From Furfurilactobacillus milii (lineage in GTDB: Bacteria > Bacillota > Bacilli > Lactobacillales > Lactobacillaceae), in NCBI RefSeq assembly GCF_009864005.1, contig NZ_WEZQ01000001.1:248001-312000 (forward strand): 64,000 nt of DNA. The letters run 5' to 3'. Both the position numbers and the translations under genes were made by a program. This document shows positions 32,932 through 42,700 of the stretch, one piece after another; positions within the stretch are counted from its first letter, which is position 1, and every line of letters begins with the position of its first letter. The notes under the pieces are model-generated. The model had not been told where the DNA came from and did not search any database. It was given only the letters and a program-made list of their open reading frames with translations.

Positions 32932-34632
32932 ATGAGCGAAATGATTAAAAAATCTGGGTGGCAGGTAACTTTGCTTGTTGAAGTGGGTTTTGTAATCTTA
33001 AGCATGATGTTGTTTGCGGCGCTGGTTCACGGAAACCAGGTGTTTGCGACAGGAGATTATCATTTTCATCAAAACCGAATTGAAAGTCTGTATGAAGCGT
33101 TAAAGCATGGTGATTTGTTACCACGAGTTGATACGTACTTCGCAGGTGGTTACGGGTATGCGGCGAGTCTGTTTTATCCAACCCTATTTTTGTATGTGCC
33201 AGCGGTGTTTAGATTGATCGGTTTTAGCTCCGCCCAAGTTTACTTTGGAACATTGATTGGAATTTTGTGGGCAACATTTGCGATGACAGAGTTTGCTGGT
33301 CGTCAAATGGGTCTCTCGCGTGTGCGCAGTGTCATGTTTGCACTCCTGTATGGCTTAAGTACCTATCATCTTCAGGATTTATTTAGTCGGCAAGACATGG
33401 GCGAGGCAATGGCAATGGTCTTCTTCCCGTTGGTTTTGGCGAGCCTGGTTAAGCTGAATCACGGCGACAAACGGGCATGGCTGTGGCTTGCACTTAGCAT
33501 GACGGCAGTGGGCTATTCACACATGCTATCGCTCGAAATGATGGGGTTGTTTTGCGTTATTTACGCGTTCACTCATTGGCAGACGTTCGTGACTAAACGA
33601 ACGCTCTTAGCTGTTGGTGCTGCTGCCATAACAGCGATTCTTTTATTGTCAGCCTATCTCGTTCCCGTTGGCGAACAGCTAATGTCACAAACTTTCCAAG
33701 TGACATCAACGCCGCTCGTTTACATTTCAAATGAAGCAGTCGCTCCCATGAATCTGGTGATAAATTCGCTGACAAACCAAGTTTTTCACGCCAACACGGT
33801 CAATGTTGGACCAGTTATTTTTATCGGCAGTCTTGCTGGTTTAGGAATGGCGCTAAAGCAGCGCCATAATCGTCGTTTGGCCGTTATTGCTGTGGCTATG
33901 TTGGTAATGACTACAAGTTTGTTTCCGTGGGCTTTATTAAATCACACAATGTTTAATACGCTACAATTTCCATGGCGTTTATTTTCGATTATTAGTTTAT
34001 TGGTTAGCTACAATTTATCTGATTTGCAATACGGCCTGTCATTTAAGAGAGCCACCAATATTGTTGTACCAATGAGCATTAGCGTCCTTGTATTATTAGG
34101 ACTGCAATTAGGCATGAAAACAGTAGCCGCATCTCCACAACGAGTTGAAACGGAGAGTAGTTTCAACAAGATCGACTCATATTACATTGGCGCTGGTCAT
34201 GAATACCTGCCTAAGACATTGTCATACAATAAAATTTTGTCTAACAAACACCGGACACTCGTTTACAACAACGAAGATGTAACCGTCACAGCGGCCAAAG
34301 CGTCTGATGGGCATGTTGAATTTCATTACGTTGTTCACGATTCTCAAAGACACGCCAAAATAAGCCTGCCATTGGTTTATTATAAAGGCATGCAGGCGGT
34401 GAATACGCTGGACCATCAGTTTGTGACCACTAAGGAAAGTGGTACGGGCATGACCGAGTTAAATGTCACGGGTTCTGGAAACGTGGCCGTTGGTTACGCT
34501 GGGACAGCATTGCAACGAATTAGTGTGCTCGTTTCAATGGCTACCGTATTTGCAATGAGCTTGAGTATTAGGCGGCGACAACGTTCGTTTGCCCATGCTC
34601 GTTTGCGAACGCGTCATGGGAATGGATTTTAA
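32932..34632 (+). CDS. Large polytopic membrane protein, GT-C-like (YfhO / PTPS-related family)
   Basis: Protein of 566 residues with about 10-11 membrane segments, and an extracytosolic loop of about 110 residues near the C-terminus (415-520). The first external loop holds FATGDYHFHQNRIESLYEALKHGD (key DYHFHQNRIESLYEAL) and GGYGYAASLFYPTLFLYVP, typical of GT-C-fold glycosyltransferase-like proteins with an acidic catalytic residue (Asp/His near 45-50). It likely moves a sugar from a lipid carrier to an envelope polymer. Its stop overlaps the next start as TAATG, so it is first in an operon with a two-component system. Confidence 0.78.
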   Translation: MSEMIKKSGWQVTLLVEVGFVILSMMLFAALVHGNQVFATGDYHFHQNRIESLYEALKHGDLLPRVDTYFAGGYGYAASLFYPTLFLYVPAVFRLIGFSSAQVYFGTLIGILWATFAMTEFAGRQMGLSRVRSVMFALLYGLSTYHLQDLFSRQDMGEAMAMVFFPLVLASLVKLNHGDKRAWLWLALSMTAVGYSHMLSLEMMGLFCVIYAFTHWQTFVTKRTLLAVGAAAITAILLLSAYLVPVGEQLMSQTFQVTSTPLVYISNEAVAPMNLVINSLTNQVFHANTVNVGPVIFIGSLAGLGMALKQRHNRRLAVIAVAMLVMTTSLFPWALLNHTMFNTLQFPWRLFSIISLLVSYNLSDLQYGLSFKRATNIVVPMSISVLVLLGLQLGMKTVAASPQRVETESSFNKIDSYYIGAGHEYLPKTLSYNKILSNKHRTLVYNNEDVTVTAAKASDGHVEFHYVVHDSQRHAKISLPLVYYKGMQAVNTLDHQFVTTKESGTGMTELNVTGSGNVAVGYAGTALQRISVLVSMATVFAMSLSIRRRQRSFAHARLRTRHGNGF

Positions 34633-34649
34633 TGATCGTGGGGATGAAC

Positions 34650-35342
34650 ATGGAAAACCAAGTATTAATCGTTGAAGACGAAGATAGTCTCAGTTCGTAT
34701 TTAAAAACGGAATTGACGTTTGAAAATTATGATGTGTTAGTGGCGGCTGATGGTGAAGAAGCAATGACAGCGTTCACCGAACACCAAGATACTCTGGGCG
34801 TTGTGCTACTGGATTGGATGATTCCAAAGCTTAACGGGCTTGAAGTCCTCCGTCGGATTCGCAAACAAACGGCCACGTTGCCAGTTATTTTTATGACGGC
34901 TCGTGATTACGTTGGTGATAAGGTAGCCGGCTTGGATAATGGTGCCGATGACTACATCACAAAGCCGTTTGAGATTGAAGAACTGTTGGCCCGTCTTCGT
35001 GTGATTTTTCGACACGAGGCACAACAGATGCAAGTTGCCCCAGTTTATGAAATTGCGAACCTCAAACTTGATACAAAGTCGCACCAAGTTACCCGCGACG
35101 ATGATCATGTTCAATTGACACAGCGCGAATATACGTTGTTGCTGTACCTGCTACAACATAAAGAGGAGACCGTCACTCGTGACGAATTATTGGACAATGT
35201 TTGGGGCGTTGATTTTGTTGGGCAGACAAACATTGTCGATGTTTACATTCGTTATTTGCGGAACAAAGTAGATCGTGACCATACGCCAGAATTGATTCAT
35301 ACAATTCGTGGTGTGGGATACACGCTAAGGGAAGAAGAATGA
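34650..35342 (+). CDS. OmpR/PhoB-family response regulator
   Basis: Regulator of 230 residues. Receiver domain: VLIVEDED (acidic pocket), phospho-acceptor Asp in VVLLDWMIPKLNG (about 52), MTAR (Thr), TKPFEIEELLARL (Lys). DNA-binding winged helix: VTREYTLL...EETVTRDELLDNVWG and TIRGVGYTLR. ATG 34632 overlaps the upstream stop, but GGGGA before ATG 34650 gives the standard receiver N-terminus. It pairs with the histidine kinase that overlaps it by 4 bases. The recognised repeat may be the TTTAAG pair upstream of the operon and of htrA; this is a guess. Confidence 0.93.
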   Translation: MENQVLIVEDEDSLSSYLKTELTFENYDVLVAADGEEAMTAFTEHQDTLGVVLLDWMIPKLNGLEVLRRIRKQTATLPVIFMTARDYVGDKVAGLDNGADDYITKPFEIEELLARLRVIFRHEAQQMQVAPVYEIANLKLDTKSHQVTRDDDHVQLTQREYTLLLYLLQHKEETVTRDELLDNVWGVDFVGQTNIVDVYIRYLRNKVDRDHTPELIHTIRGVGYTLREEE

Positions 35343-36718
35343 AAAGGGTATTCGCAAGGCTGCATATTAACCGTAATTCAAATGCGTGGGTCATTATTCG
35401 CACATACATCGTCATTCTGCTCGTGACGACACTCTTGAATGTGATGGTGACAGCGGGCGTAGTTAGTACGCTGTTAATTCGAAATCGTGAAGCGGAAGCT
35501 GTTAACATGATTGATTCGCTACAAGATTCGTTTGTGCATAAGTCACCGAATTGGGATGCTTGGGAGGCGGCAAGCGAGGAAGATACGTCGGATACTTACG
35601 TTAAAATTCAAACCATCACTAAGAGTGGCAAGGTTAAAGACACATTTTATTCACCTAACACTCAAAAGTATTTAAAGGCGAAAGTAACGCGTATATCGGC
35701 ATTTCCGGCGGTTAAAATCGTTGATGGTCATGGCGTGTTTTATTACCGTAGTAAGTTAACTCATCGCGCCTATTATCAAATCTGGTTAAGCATGAACTAC
35801 ATTTTGCACATGGTTCGTGTCGTCCTTGAGGCCGTTTTGTTGGTGGCTGCATTAAGCCTAATTGTTGGCGTTGCCTTAATTTTATTGATGTCACGTCGTC
35901 TAACTAAACCGCTGACCAATTTGACTAAAGCAGCCCAGGCGCGTGCCGCAGAAACGGGCCAGCTACAGCAGTCGCTGCCAGTGCCTGAGACACCTACTGA
36001 AGTTAACCAGTTAGCCATTAGTTTCAACCAGTTGTTGACATCGCTAAACGATCGGATGCAGCGTGAACACCAATTTGTATCAGACGCTTCACATGAATTG
36101 CGGACACCATTAGCTGGCATTCGTGGGCACGTTAGTTTGATTCGCCGGCGTGGGACGGAGCATCCTGAAATTGTTCCAGATTCTCTTAAATATTTGGATG
36201 AAGAATCACTTCGGATGCAACATCTAGTTGAAAATTTATTAGCGATTAGCCGTAATGATCAGTTGCAACTGGACCTAAAGCCACTTGATTTAACCGAATT
36301 ATTAACAACAGTCGTGGCAAACTATCAGCATCAAACGGCGCATGAAATCACATTGAAACTCCCGAAACATGCAGAGGCGTTGGGCAATGAAGATAGTATT
36401 CGGCAGATTGTTTTGGCCATTTTAGACAATGCGGTCAAATATTCACCTGATGATTGGCCGATTGACATTGCTGTTGTTGAACTGGATAATGCAGCAGCAC
36501 TAAGCATCAGCGACCAAGGCGCGGGTATTAGTGACGCGGACAAGGCTCATGTGTTTGAACGTTTTTATCGTGTTGATCAAGCACGTTCAAGCAAAACACC
36601 TGGCACAGGTTTAGGATTGGCCATTGTTTCGCAATTAGTTGCATTAAATCATGCCAAAATTGCTGTGACGGATAATCATCCACAAGGAACAACGTTTACC
36701 ATCACATTTAGGAAGTAA
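35339..36718 (+). CDS. Sensor histidine kinase with HAMP domain
   Basis: Kinase of 459 residues. Membrane span 1 at about 18-42, a 110-residue extracytosolic sensor loop, span 2 at about 157-182, HAMP (about 183-240), dimerisation/phosphorylation domain with SDASHELRTPLAGIRGH (His near 252), and the ATPase part with NAVKYS (N box, near 365), ISDQGAGISDADKAHVFERFYRVD (near 390) and GTGLGLAIV (G2, near 424). The external loop resembles no known ligand-binding domain. ATGA overlap with the response regulator gene means coupled translation. Confidence 0.94.
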   Translation: MKRVFARLHINRNSNAWVIIRTYIVILLVTTLLNVMVTAGVVSTLLIRNREAEAVNMIDSLQDSFVHKSPNWDAWEAASEEDTSDTYVKIQTITKSGKVKDTFYSPNTQKYLKAKVTRISAFPAVKIVDGHGVFYYRSKLTHRAYYQIWLSMNYILHMVRVVLEAVLLVAALSLIVGVALILLMSRRLTKPLTNLTKAAQARAAETGQLQQSLPVPETPTEVNQLAISFNQLLTSLNDRMQREHQFVSDASHELRTPLAGIRGHVSLIRRRGTEHPEIVPDSLKYLDEESLRMQHLVENLLAISRNDQLQLDLKPLDLTELLTTVVANYQHQTAHEITLKLPKHAEALGNEDSIRQIVLAILDNAVKYSPDDWPIDIAVVELDNAAALSISDQGAGISDADKAHVFERFYRVDQARSSKTPGTGLGLAIVSQLVALNHAKIAVTDNHPQGTTFTITFRK

Positions 36719-36778
36719 TCACTTAAACGAACGCAATCTGAGAAAAACTCATTTAATCTTCACGAACCGTAGATAGTT

Positions 36779-36835
36779 GCACCTCTCTTTTCTCGCTATT
36801 CTGTAAACATAGCAGGGGAAGGAGAGGTGCTTTTT
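36779..36835 (+). promoter_or_regulatory. Terminator-like hairpin that masks the dedA ribosome site
   Basis: GCACCTCTC (36779-36787) pairs perfectly with GAGAGGTGC (36822-36830), extended by A-U and G-U pairs, and is followed by TTTTT (36831-36835) and then the ATG. The right arm contains the AAGGAGAGG ribosome site. A transcript that runs through from the kinase would be terminated or have its site hidden; one starting inside the loop would not. Confidence 0.6.
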
Positions 36836-37480
36836 ATGATAACAGCCTTGTTAGCATCGATTATGCATATTAATACAATTATCCCGAGTTTGATGGCCGC
36901 ACATGGTGTGCTGGTATACGTTGCGCTCTTTGTGATTATCTTTATTGAAACTGGTTTGGTTGTAATGCCGTTTTTACCTGGCGATTCAATTTTGTTTCTG
37001 TGTGGATCATTGGCAGCCGGCGCTGCTGGTGCCATGAACCCATGGTTGATGATTGGCATATTGACTGTGGCAGCGATTCTCGGTGACCTCGTGAACTTTG
37101 AAATTGGCAAACGTTTTGGGCGCTGGGCAATGCATAGTAAACGCATGCAACGATGGATTAAGCCTAAGTACCTACAACGCTCACAAACATTCTTTGAACG
37201 TTACGGTAACGTTGCTATCTTCCTAGGCCGGTTTATTCCAATCATTCGGACTTTAATTCCATTTACGGCAGGAATGGGTAAAATGCACTATCCGACATTT
37301 GCCAAGTACAACATTATCGGCGGCGCAACGTGGGTCACAGTCGCAATTGGTGCTGGATACTTCTTTGGTAATATCCCAGTGGTTAAGGCGAACTTTGAAC
37401 TGATTATGTTGGCAATCGTGGTGATTTCACTGGTACCAGTTTTGTATACAACATTGAAGGCCCGTTCACAGGCTGAATAA
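36836..37480 (+). CDS. DedA-family membrane protein
   Basis: Membrane protein of 214 residues of the DedA (VTT/SNARE-associated) family, now regarded as lipid-carrier flippases (undecaprenyl phosphate or phosphatidylethanolamine recycling). Motifs: FIIFIETGLVVMPFLPGDSILF with conserved E and PGDS (near 38-60), and GRFIPIIRTLIPFTAGMGKM (near 134-153). GTG at 36827 is too near the ribosome site, so ATG 36836 is taken. It lies between a sensor kinase and a glycosyltransferase, consistent with a lipid-linked sugar pathway. Confidence 0.92.
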   Translation: MITALLASIMHINTIIPSLMAAHGVLVYVALFVIIFIETGLVVMPFLPGDSILFLCGSLAAGAAGAMNPWLMIGILTVAAILGDLVNFEIGKRFGRWAMHSKRMQRWIKPKYLQRSQTFFERYGNVAIFLGRFIPIIRTLIPFTAGMGKMHYPTFAKYNIIGGATWVTVAIGAGYFFGNIPVVKANFELIMLAIVVISLVPVLYTTLKARSQAE

Positions 37481-37533
37481 AGTCGATTTATAAGTCTGCA
37501 AGGGTACGGACAAGATGATAGGAGGTTTTAGAT

Positions 37534-38475
37534 ATGAAAAAAATGACGATTATTGTGCCCTGTTATAACGAGCAAGCAGCAATCCCGCTATTTTATCAAC
37601 GTTTGAAAGAGATTCTTGGTAACTATGTAGACGAATATGCAGGTCATCAATGGGACCTGTTGTTTGTTGATGATGGTTCGACGGATGATTCGTTGACTGA
37701 AATGGAACGGCTCCAAGTGAGTGATCCAGAGCATGTTCACTTTCTATCATTTTCGCGAAATTTTGGAAAAGAAGCGGCGTTATACGCTGGTTTGGAAAAT
37801 GCAGATGCTGAATATGTGGGTGTGATGGATGTTGATTTGCAAGATCCACCGGAATTGTTGCCACAAATGAGCGCGTATTTAGACAGTGGCGACTACGACA
37901 CGGTTGCAACCAAACGTGATTCATGAAAGGGTGAACCAATTGTCCGGTCGTTCTTTTCTAAAATGTTTTACAAACTGATCAACCGTATTTCACAAACACC
38001 GATTCCAGAAGGTGCCCGGGATTATCGTTTGATGAATCGTAAGGTGGTTGACGCCGTGTTAGCCATGCCAGAGGTGAACCGTTTTTCAAAGGGCATCTTC
38101 AACTGGGTTGGCTTTCGCACCAAGGTGTTGACGTTTGACCATCAGGAGCGGGTGGCCGGTGAAACACACTGGTCTTTCAAACAACTGGTGAGTTATTCGT
38201 TTGAAGGGATTATGGATTTTTCTGATAAACCACTCACGATTGCGTCAGTGGTTGGCGGGGCATCGTTTGTGTTATCCATTTTTTCACTGATATTCATCGT
38301 TATTAGAGCGTTGGCGTTTGGTGATCCGACTGCTGGCTGGCCGTCGTTGGTATCCATCATTTTAATGATTGGTGGCATCCAACTGTTTTGTCTAGGAATT
38401 GCTGGCAAGTATATTGCCAAAATTTATTTGGAAGTGAAGCAGCGGCCGGTTTACATTACGCGTGAACAAAAATAG
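37534..38475 (+). pseudogene. Group 2 glycosyltransferase (GtrB/CsbB type) interrupted by in-frame TGA
   Basis: The frame 37534-37926 encodes the family N-terminus (VPCYNEQAAIPLF, FVDDGSTDDS, RNFGKEAALYAGL, MDVDLQDPPELL) and stops at TGA 37924-37926. The same frame continues straight on, KGEPIVRSFFSKMFYKLIN, GARDYRLMNRKVV, then two C-terminal membrane segments to 38475. Relatives have Arg at the stop position (RxSRKGE), so CGA to TGA is the likely change. Full length would be 313 residues, normal for undecaprenyl-phosphate glucosyl- or GlcNAc-transferases. With the stop, both halves (catalytic and acceptor/membrane parts) would be separated and inactive. Ribosome site AGGAGG precedes ATG 37534. 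Confidence 0.85.
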
Positions 38476-38504
38476 TACTTAAAAAGTGGGTAGGGGTTGT
38501 AAAA

Positions 38505-39164
38505 ATGGGTCTTTTAGAAGCATCGTCTTCATCAAAATGGCGTTGGTGGACGTCAATTAGTTTACTGGTTATCTTTGTGGCACTAGCAGTGAGCGTCAAA
38601 CTACAGTCGGGCTTTGTCACTTGCATTGACAAAGGGCTTGCAGCCATGTTTGTTGGTTGGCAGACATCCTCGAAGACAGCGCTGTTTGTTGTAATTTCTA
38701 AATTTGGTAGCCCAGTAGTTGCTACGATTGCAGCGCTCGCATTGATTCTGTGGCTGTGGTGGCAACGAGAGCGAATCGCCGCTGGTATCAGTTTCCTTAT
38801 TTATTTCGGTGGTAACGCAATCGCATTGCTGGTCAAATATATGGTTGGTCGTGTGCGACCAACACATGAGTTAGTTGCAGACAGTGGCTTTAGTTTTCCC
38901 AGTGGGCATATGTTTTCCAGTACCTTATTGATTCTGTTGCTATTATTGGTTTTGAGTCATTATTTGAAATTTAAACCGCAATTATTTGCGACAATAATTG
39001 CGGTTATCTGGTTGGTCATATTGATGATTGCGCGCGTATATCTGCGCAATCACTTTGCTACTGATGTTGTGGGTTCTGTGCTGCTGGCGGGCGGTTGGTT
39101 ATTGCTTAGTCAACAGCTGATTACGGAAGTTATTAAACGAATACCTAGTTTGCAGCAATCCTAA
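38505..39164 (+). CDS. PAP2-family membrane phosphatase
   Basis: Protein of 219 residues with about six membrane spans and all three acid-phosphatase motifs: KYMVGRVRP (near 109), PSGH in SFPSGHMFSS (near 129), and ARVYLRNHFATD (near 173-184). Likely a lipid pyrophosphatase acting outside the membrane, for instance on undecaprenyl pyrophosphate, which matches the DedA and glycosyltransferase neighbours. An Arg replaces the usual Ser at the start of motif 3. Start ATG with GGGG about 10 bases upstream (GTAGGGG). Confidence 0.88.
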   Translation: MGLLEASSSSKWRWWTSISLLVIFVALAVSVKLQSGFVTCIDKGLAAMFVGWQTSSKTALFVVISKFGSPVVATIAALALILWLWWQRERIAAGISFLIYFGGNAIALLVKYMVGRVRPTHELVADSGFSFPSGHMFSSTLLILLLLLVLSHYLKFKPQLFATIIAVIWLVILMIARVYLRNHFATDVVGSVLLAGGWLLLSQQLITEVIKRIPSLQQS

Positions 39165-39177
39165 GGGGATGTTAAGC

Positions 39178-39423
39178 ATGTTTGATGATGAAAATATTAT
39201 TGAGAAAGCTATGGAATTTGTACTGGTTAGGACGAAACCAGAATATTTAAACGAAATGGTAAGCATTCTTGATGAGTTGGTTGTTGAGGCGCGTGTAACT
39301 CGTAATATCGCTGTGCTGATTGAGTTACCAACGGTTCAAAGTCGGATGATTAAACCAGAATACGTGGACGAAGTGAACACGATTAAGCATTATTTTGGTC
39401 AGCACCCGTTGGCAATGAGTTAG
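39178..39423 (+). CDS. Small hypothetical protein, 81 residues
   Basis: Acidic, all-helical-looking product (MFDDENIIEKAMEFVLVR...). Not recognised. ATG 39169 touches the AAGGGG ribosome site, so the ATG at 39178 (9 bases away) is chosen. Lies 13 bases after the PAP2 stop, thus likely translated with it. Function unknown. Confidence 0.55.
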   Translation: MFDDENIIEKAMEFVLVRTKPEYLNEMVSILDELVVEARVTRNIAVLIELPTVQSRMIKPEYVDEVNTIKHYFGQHPLAMS

Positions 39424-39437
39424 TTAAGCAAGTGATG

Positions 39438-39623
39438 CTAGTGCAACCCGTGCTGGGCCATTTTGGCGAATTGCTCTGGATCCACAAAGAAGGTGATCTC
39501 ACCGGTTTCTGGGTTCACCTTGGGATAGACATTAACACTGATAGGTAAAACTTTATCCTGATTTTCTACCGTCAGTTTGAAGATGTTGCCCCAGGCGTAC
39601 ATTTTGCAATCTGTTTTTTCCAT
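39438..39623 (-). CDS. Small hypothetical protein, 61 residues
   Basis: Product MEKTDCKMYAWGNIFKLTVE... with a later Pro/Glu-rich part (NPETGEITFFVDPEQFAKM). Looks like a compact beta protein; no family recognised. GGGAG is 12 bases before the ATG. Convergent with the previous gene. A terminator follows further on the adhesin side. Confidence 0.55.
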   Translation of the reverse strand: MEKTDCKMYAWGNIFKLTVENQDKVLPISVNVYPKVNPETGEITFFVDPEQFAKMAQHGLH

Positions 39624-39690
39624 GATGTCGAGTTGCTCCCTTATCTTTTTAATGTGGCACGTTTAATTTAGCCCCAGAGTTTAGCAAAAT

Positions 39691-39740
39691 AAAGCAAGTC
39701 ATTTCAGCGATATGGTCTAAACGCCGAGATGACTTGCTTT
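39691..39740. terminator. Hairpin between the 61-residue gene and the adhesin gene
   Basis: AAAGCAAGTCATTTC (39691-39705) with GAGATGACTTGCTTT (39726-39740), one G-U. It is downstream of the adhesin stop in minus-strand reading, where T follows, so it may end the adhesin mRNA. Confidence 0.75.
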
Positions 39741-39793
39741 TGAAATTCTGAATATTAATACATTAATGTTTGCAACTCGTTATTGTTTTAAGA

Positions 39794-42700
39794 CTACCGT
39801 TTTCTGATAAAGCGGTAAGCGGCGGCAATTGCGCCAATCAGTAAGCTAGCACCGAGGATTGAAGCAACCGTAGCGCGTTGCTGATCAGTCAGTGGAAGAA
39901 CGCCTGATTTATTACGTTGCGTCTGACTAGTCGTTTGAGATCCTGAACGGCCTGTGGTGGTGCCACTACCTGATTGAGGTGCAATAGCACGTGGTCCATT
40001 AACGGTACCACTTGTTACAGAGCGTCCGTTTGATCCGGTCCCGCTGGTGCCAGTTGTACCGGTCATGCCTGAGTCGGCTGTTTTTGAACCAGTCGCTTCT
40101 GAGCCAGTCGTTCTTGAGCCGGTCGAGCCAGTGTTGCCGGAACCTGAACCGCCTTGACCTGTCATGGCTGATCCTGAACGACTCGTTTGACCTGTGGTGC
40201 CAGAAGCAGTGCCAACACCCGTGGAACCAGATCCGGTTGTGCCTGTCCCACTGTTGCCGGAGGATGTTTGTCCACCAGAGCCTTGACCGTTGCCAGTTCC
40301 GGTAGTGCCAGAGTCAGTGTTACCCGACCCAGTGTTATCTGAACCGCCGCTGCCTCCAGTGCCCGGATTACCTGAACCACCGTTATTCCCAGTGCCTGGG
40401 TTACCAGGTGTGCCAGGCTGACCGCTACCAACTGTAACGTCCACTGGTGTGCTGTCCTTAGCGTTGTCGCCATTAGTGGCCACGATCTTCACGGATAGTG
40501 TTTGCCCATCAGTTAAACCGTCAATTGGAATGGAGAAGCTACCGTCTGCATTCACTGGTGCAGTTTTGGTTGAGCCATCAGGCAACGTTACAACTGCGGT
40601 AAACGTTGTCCCATCTGGTACTGGCGTTGTGATATTGGCATTCCCAGTTACCGCAGTGTCACCGGTATTAACTGGATTAACGGTTGGTGTTCCCACATTG
40701 TAATCATCCAGTGGATTTGTTGCATTTGGCTGACTAACAGTGATTGAAACAGGTGTACTATCCTTGGTATTGTCACCATTGGTAGCGACAATTTTGACAC
40801 TCACTGTTTGACCAGGTGTCAGGGCACCAGTGTCGATGTTAAAGGAACCATCAGGGTTCACGGTGCCAGTCTTTGTCGAGCCATCTGGTAGTGTTGCGAC
40901 TGCGGTAAACGTGGTTCCGTCTGGTACTGGTGTTGTAATGTTGGCGTTCCCAGTCACGCTGGTATCACCGCCCTTAGCAGGGTTTACGGTCGGTGTGCCA
41001 ACGTTATAACCATCCAGTGGATTTGTTGGGTTGGTTGGGTCACCAGCTTCAACAGTTACAGAAGCAGGGGAACTGTCTTTCGTATAATCTCCGTTTACAG
41101 CTTGCAGTTTGACAGATACGATCTGGCCAGTAGATAAGGCACCTGTGTCGACTGTGAATGTGGCCTTGTCGCCGTTAACCGCTGCGTCGACGGTTTTGGT
41201 TGAACCATCTGGTAAGGTAGCAATGGCCTTAAACATGGTCCCATCAGGAATTGGTGTGGTTAGTGTGGCTGATCCAGAGACGCTGGTGTCGCCATTTTTC
41301 GCCGGATTCAGCGTTGGTGTTGTGACATTGTAGTTTGTTAATGGATCTTCGAAAGTCGGATCTGACTTACCGACGAAAATGGTTACCGGTAAACTATCTT
41401 TGGTATTTTCTCCGTTTGTGGCAACGATTTTGACGCTGATTTCTTCACGGGCAGTTAGTGTACCAGAGTCAATTGAGAATGAACCATTATCGCTAACAGC
41501 TGCTGATTTTTGAACGCCACCTGGTAGGGTTGCGACTGCCATAAATGTTGTGCCTTCAGGGTAACCAGGGTTGATGTTGGCATTACCGTCAATTGAAGTG
41601 TTGCCTTCTACAGCTGGATCGACGGTTGGGACATTAACAGTATAGCCGTCCAACGGATTACTTGGGTCGGCTTGGTCAACAACGATACCTGTTGGCAAAC
41701 TTTCCTTGGTGTTATCACCATTGGTTGCCTGAATCTTCACATTGATTTGCTGACCGGCTGCCAATGTACCAGTTTCAATTGAGTAGGAACCATCACCGTT
41801 AACGGTCGCTGTTTTTTTGCTTCCGTCAGGCAGGGTAGCGATAGCTTCAAATGTTGTCCCATCAGGAATTGGCGTATTGAAATTGGCATTACCAATTACG
41901 GTAATTTCACCCGCCTTGGCTGGGTTAACAGTTGGTGCATTAACGGTGTAACCGTCCAATGGATTGGCCGGATTAGTTGCTTCAACAGTTGTTGAGGCTT
42001 CTGCTCCGTCCTTTGTGTTGTCACCGTTAACTGCCTGTAGTTTGGCAGATACTACTTGGCCGGTCGTTAATGTTCCAGTATCAGCTGTAAACGTCGCATT
42101 GACGCCATCAACATTTGCATCAACCGTTTTAGTCGTGTTGTCTGGTAATGTCAGAATGGCTTTAAACGTGGTGCCTTTTGGAATCGGAACTGTCAGTACA
42201 GCTGACCCTGAAACACTGGTATCGCCGTTCTTAGGTGTGACAAACGTTGGTGTTGCCACTTCGTAGTCAGCCAATGGATTTTCGGCTTCGCTAACAGTCA
42301 TGTCCGTTGGAGTACTATCTTTGGTTGCGTCACCGTTTTTAGCTTGAATCTTGACGCTAATGGCTTCTCCCGCTGCCAAGGTACCGGAGTCGATCGTGTA
42401 GGTACCATCAGGTTTGATTTCAGCCGTCTGTTGAACACCACCGGGAAGAGTAGCAACGGCTGTGAAAGTCGTACCATCTGGATAAGGTGTGTTCAAGTTG
42501 GCATTCCCGGTAATGGCCGTGTCACCGGCCTTCGCTGGGTTCACTTCGGGTGCGTTAACGGTGTAGTCGTCAAAGGCATTAGCCACAACAGTTGTCGTTG
42601 CTGGTGATCCGTCCTTCGTGTTGTCACCGTTGACTGCCTGAAGTTTGACCGAAATTTCTTGGCCTGTCCGCAGTGAACCAGTGTCAATGGTAAACGTGGC

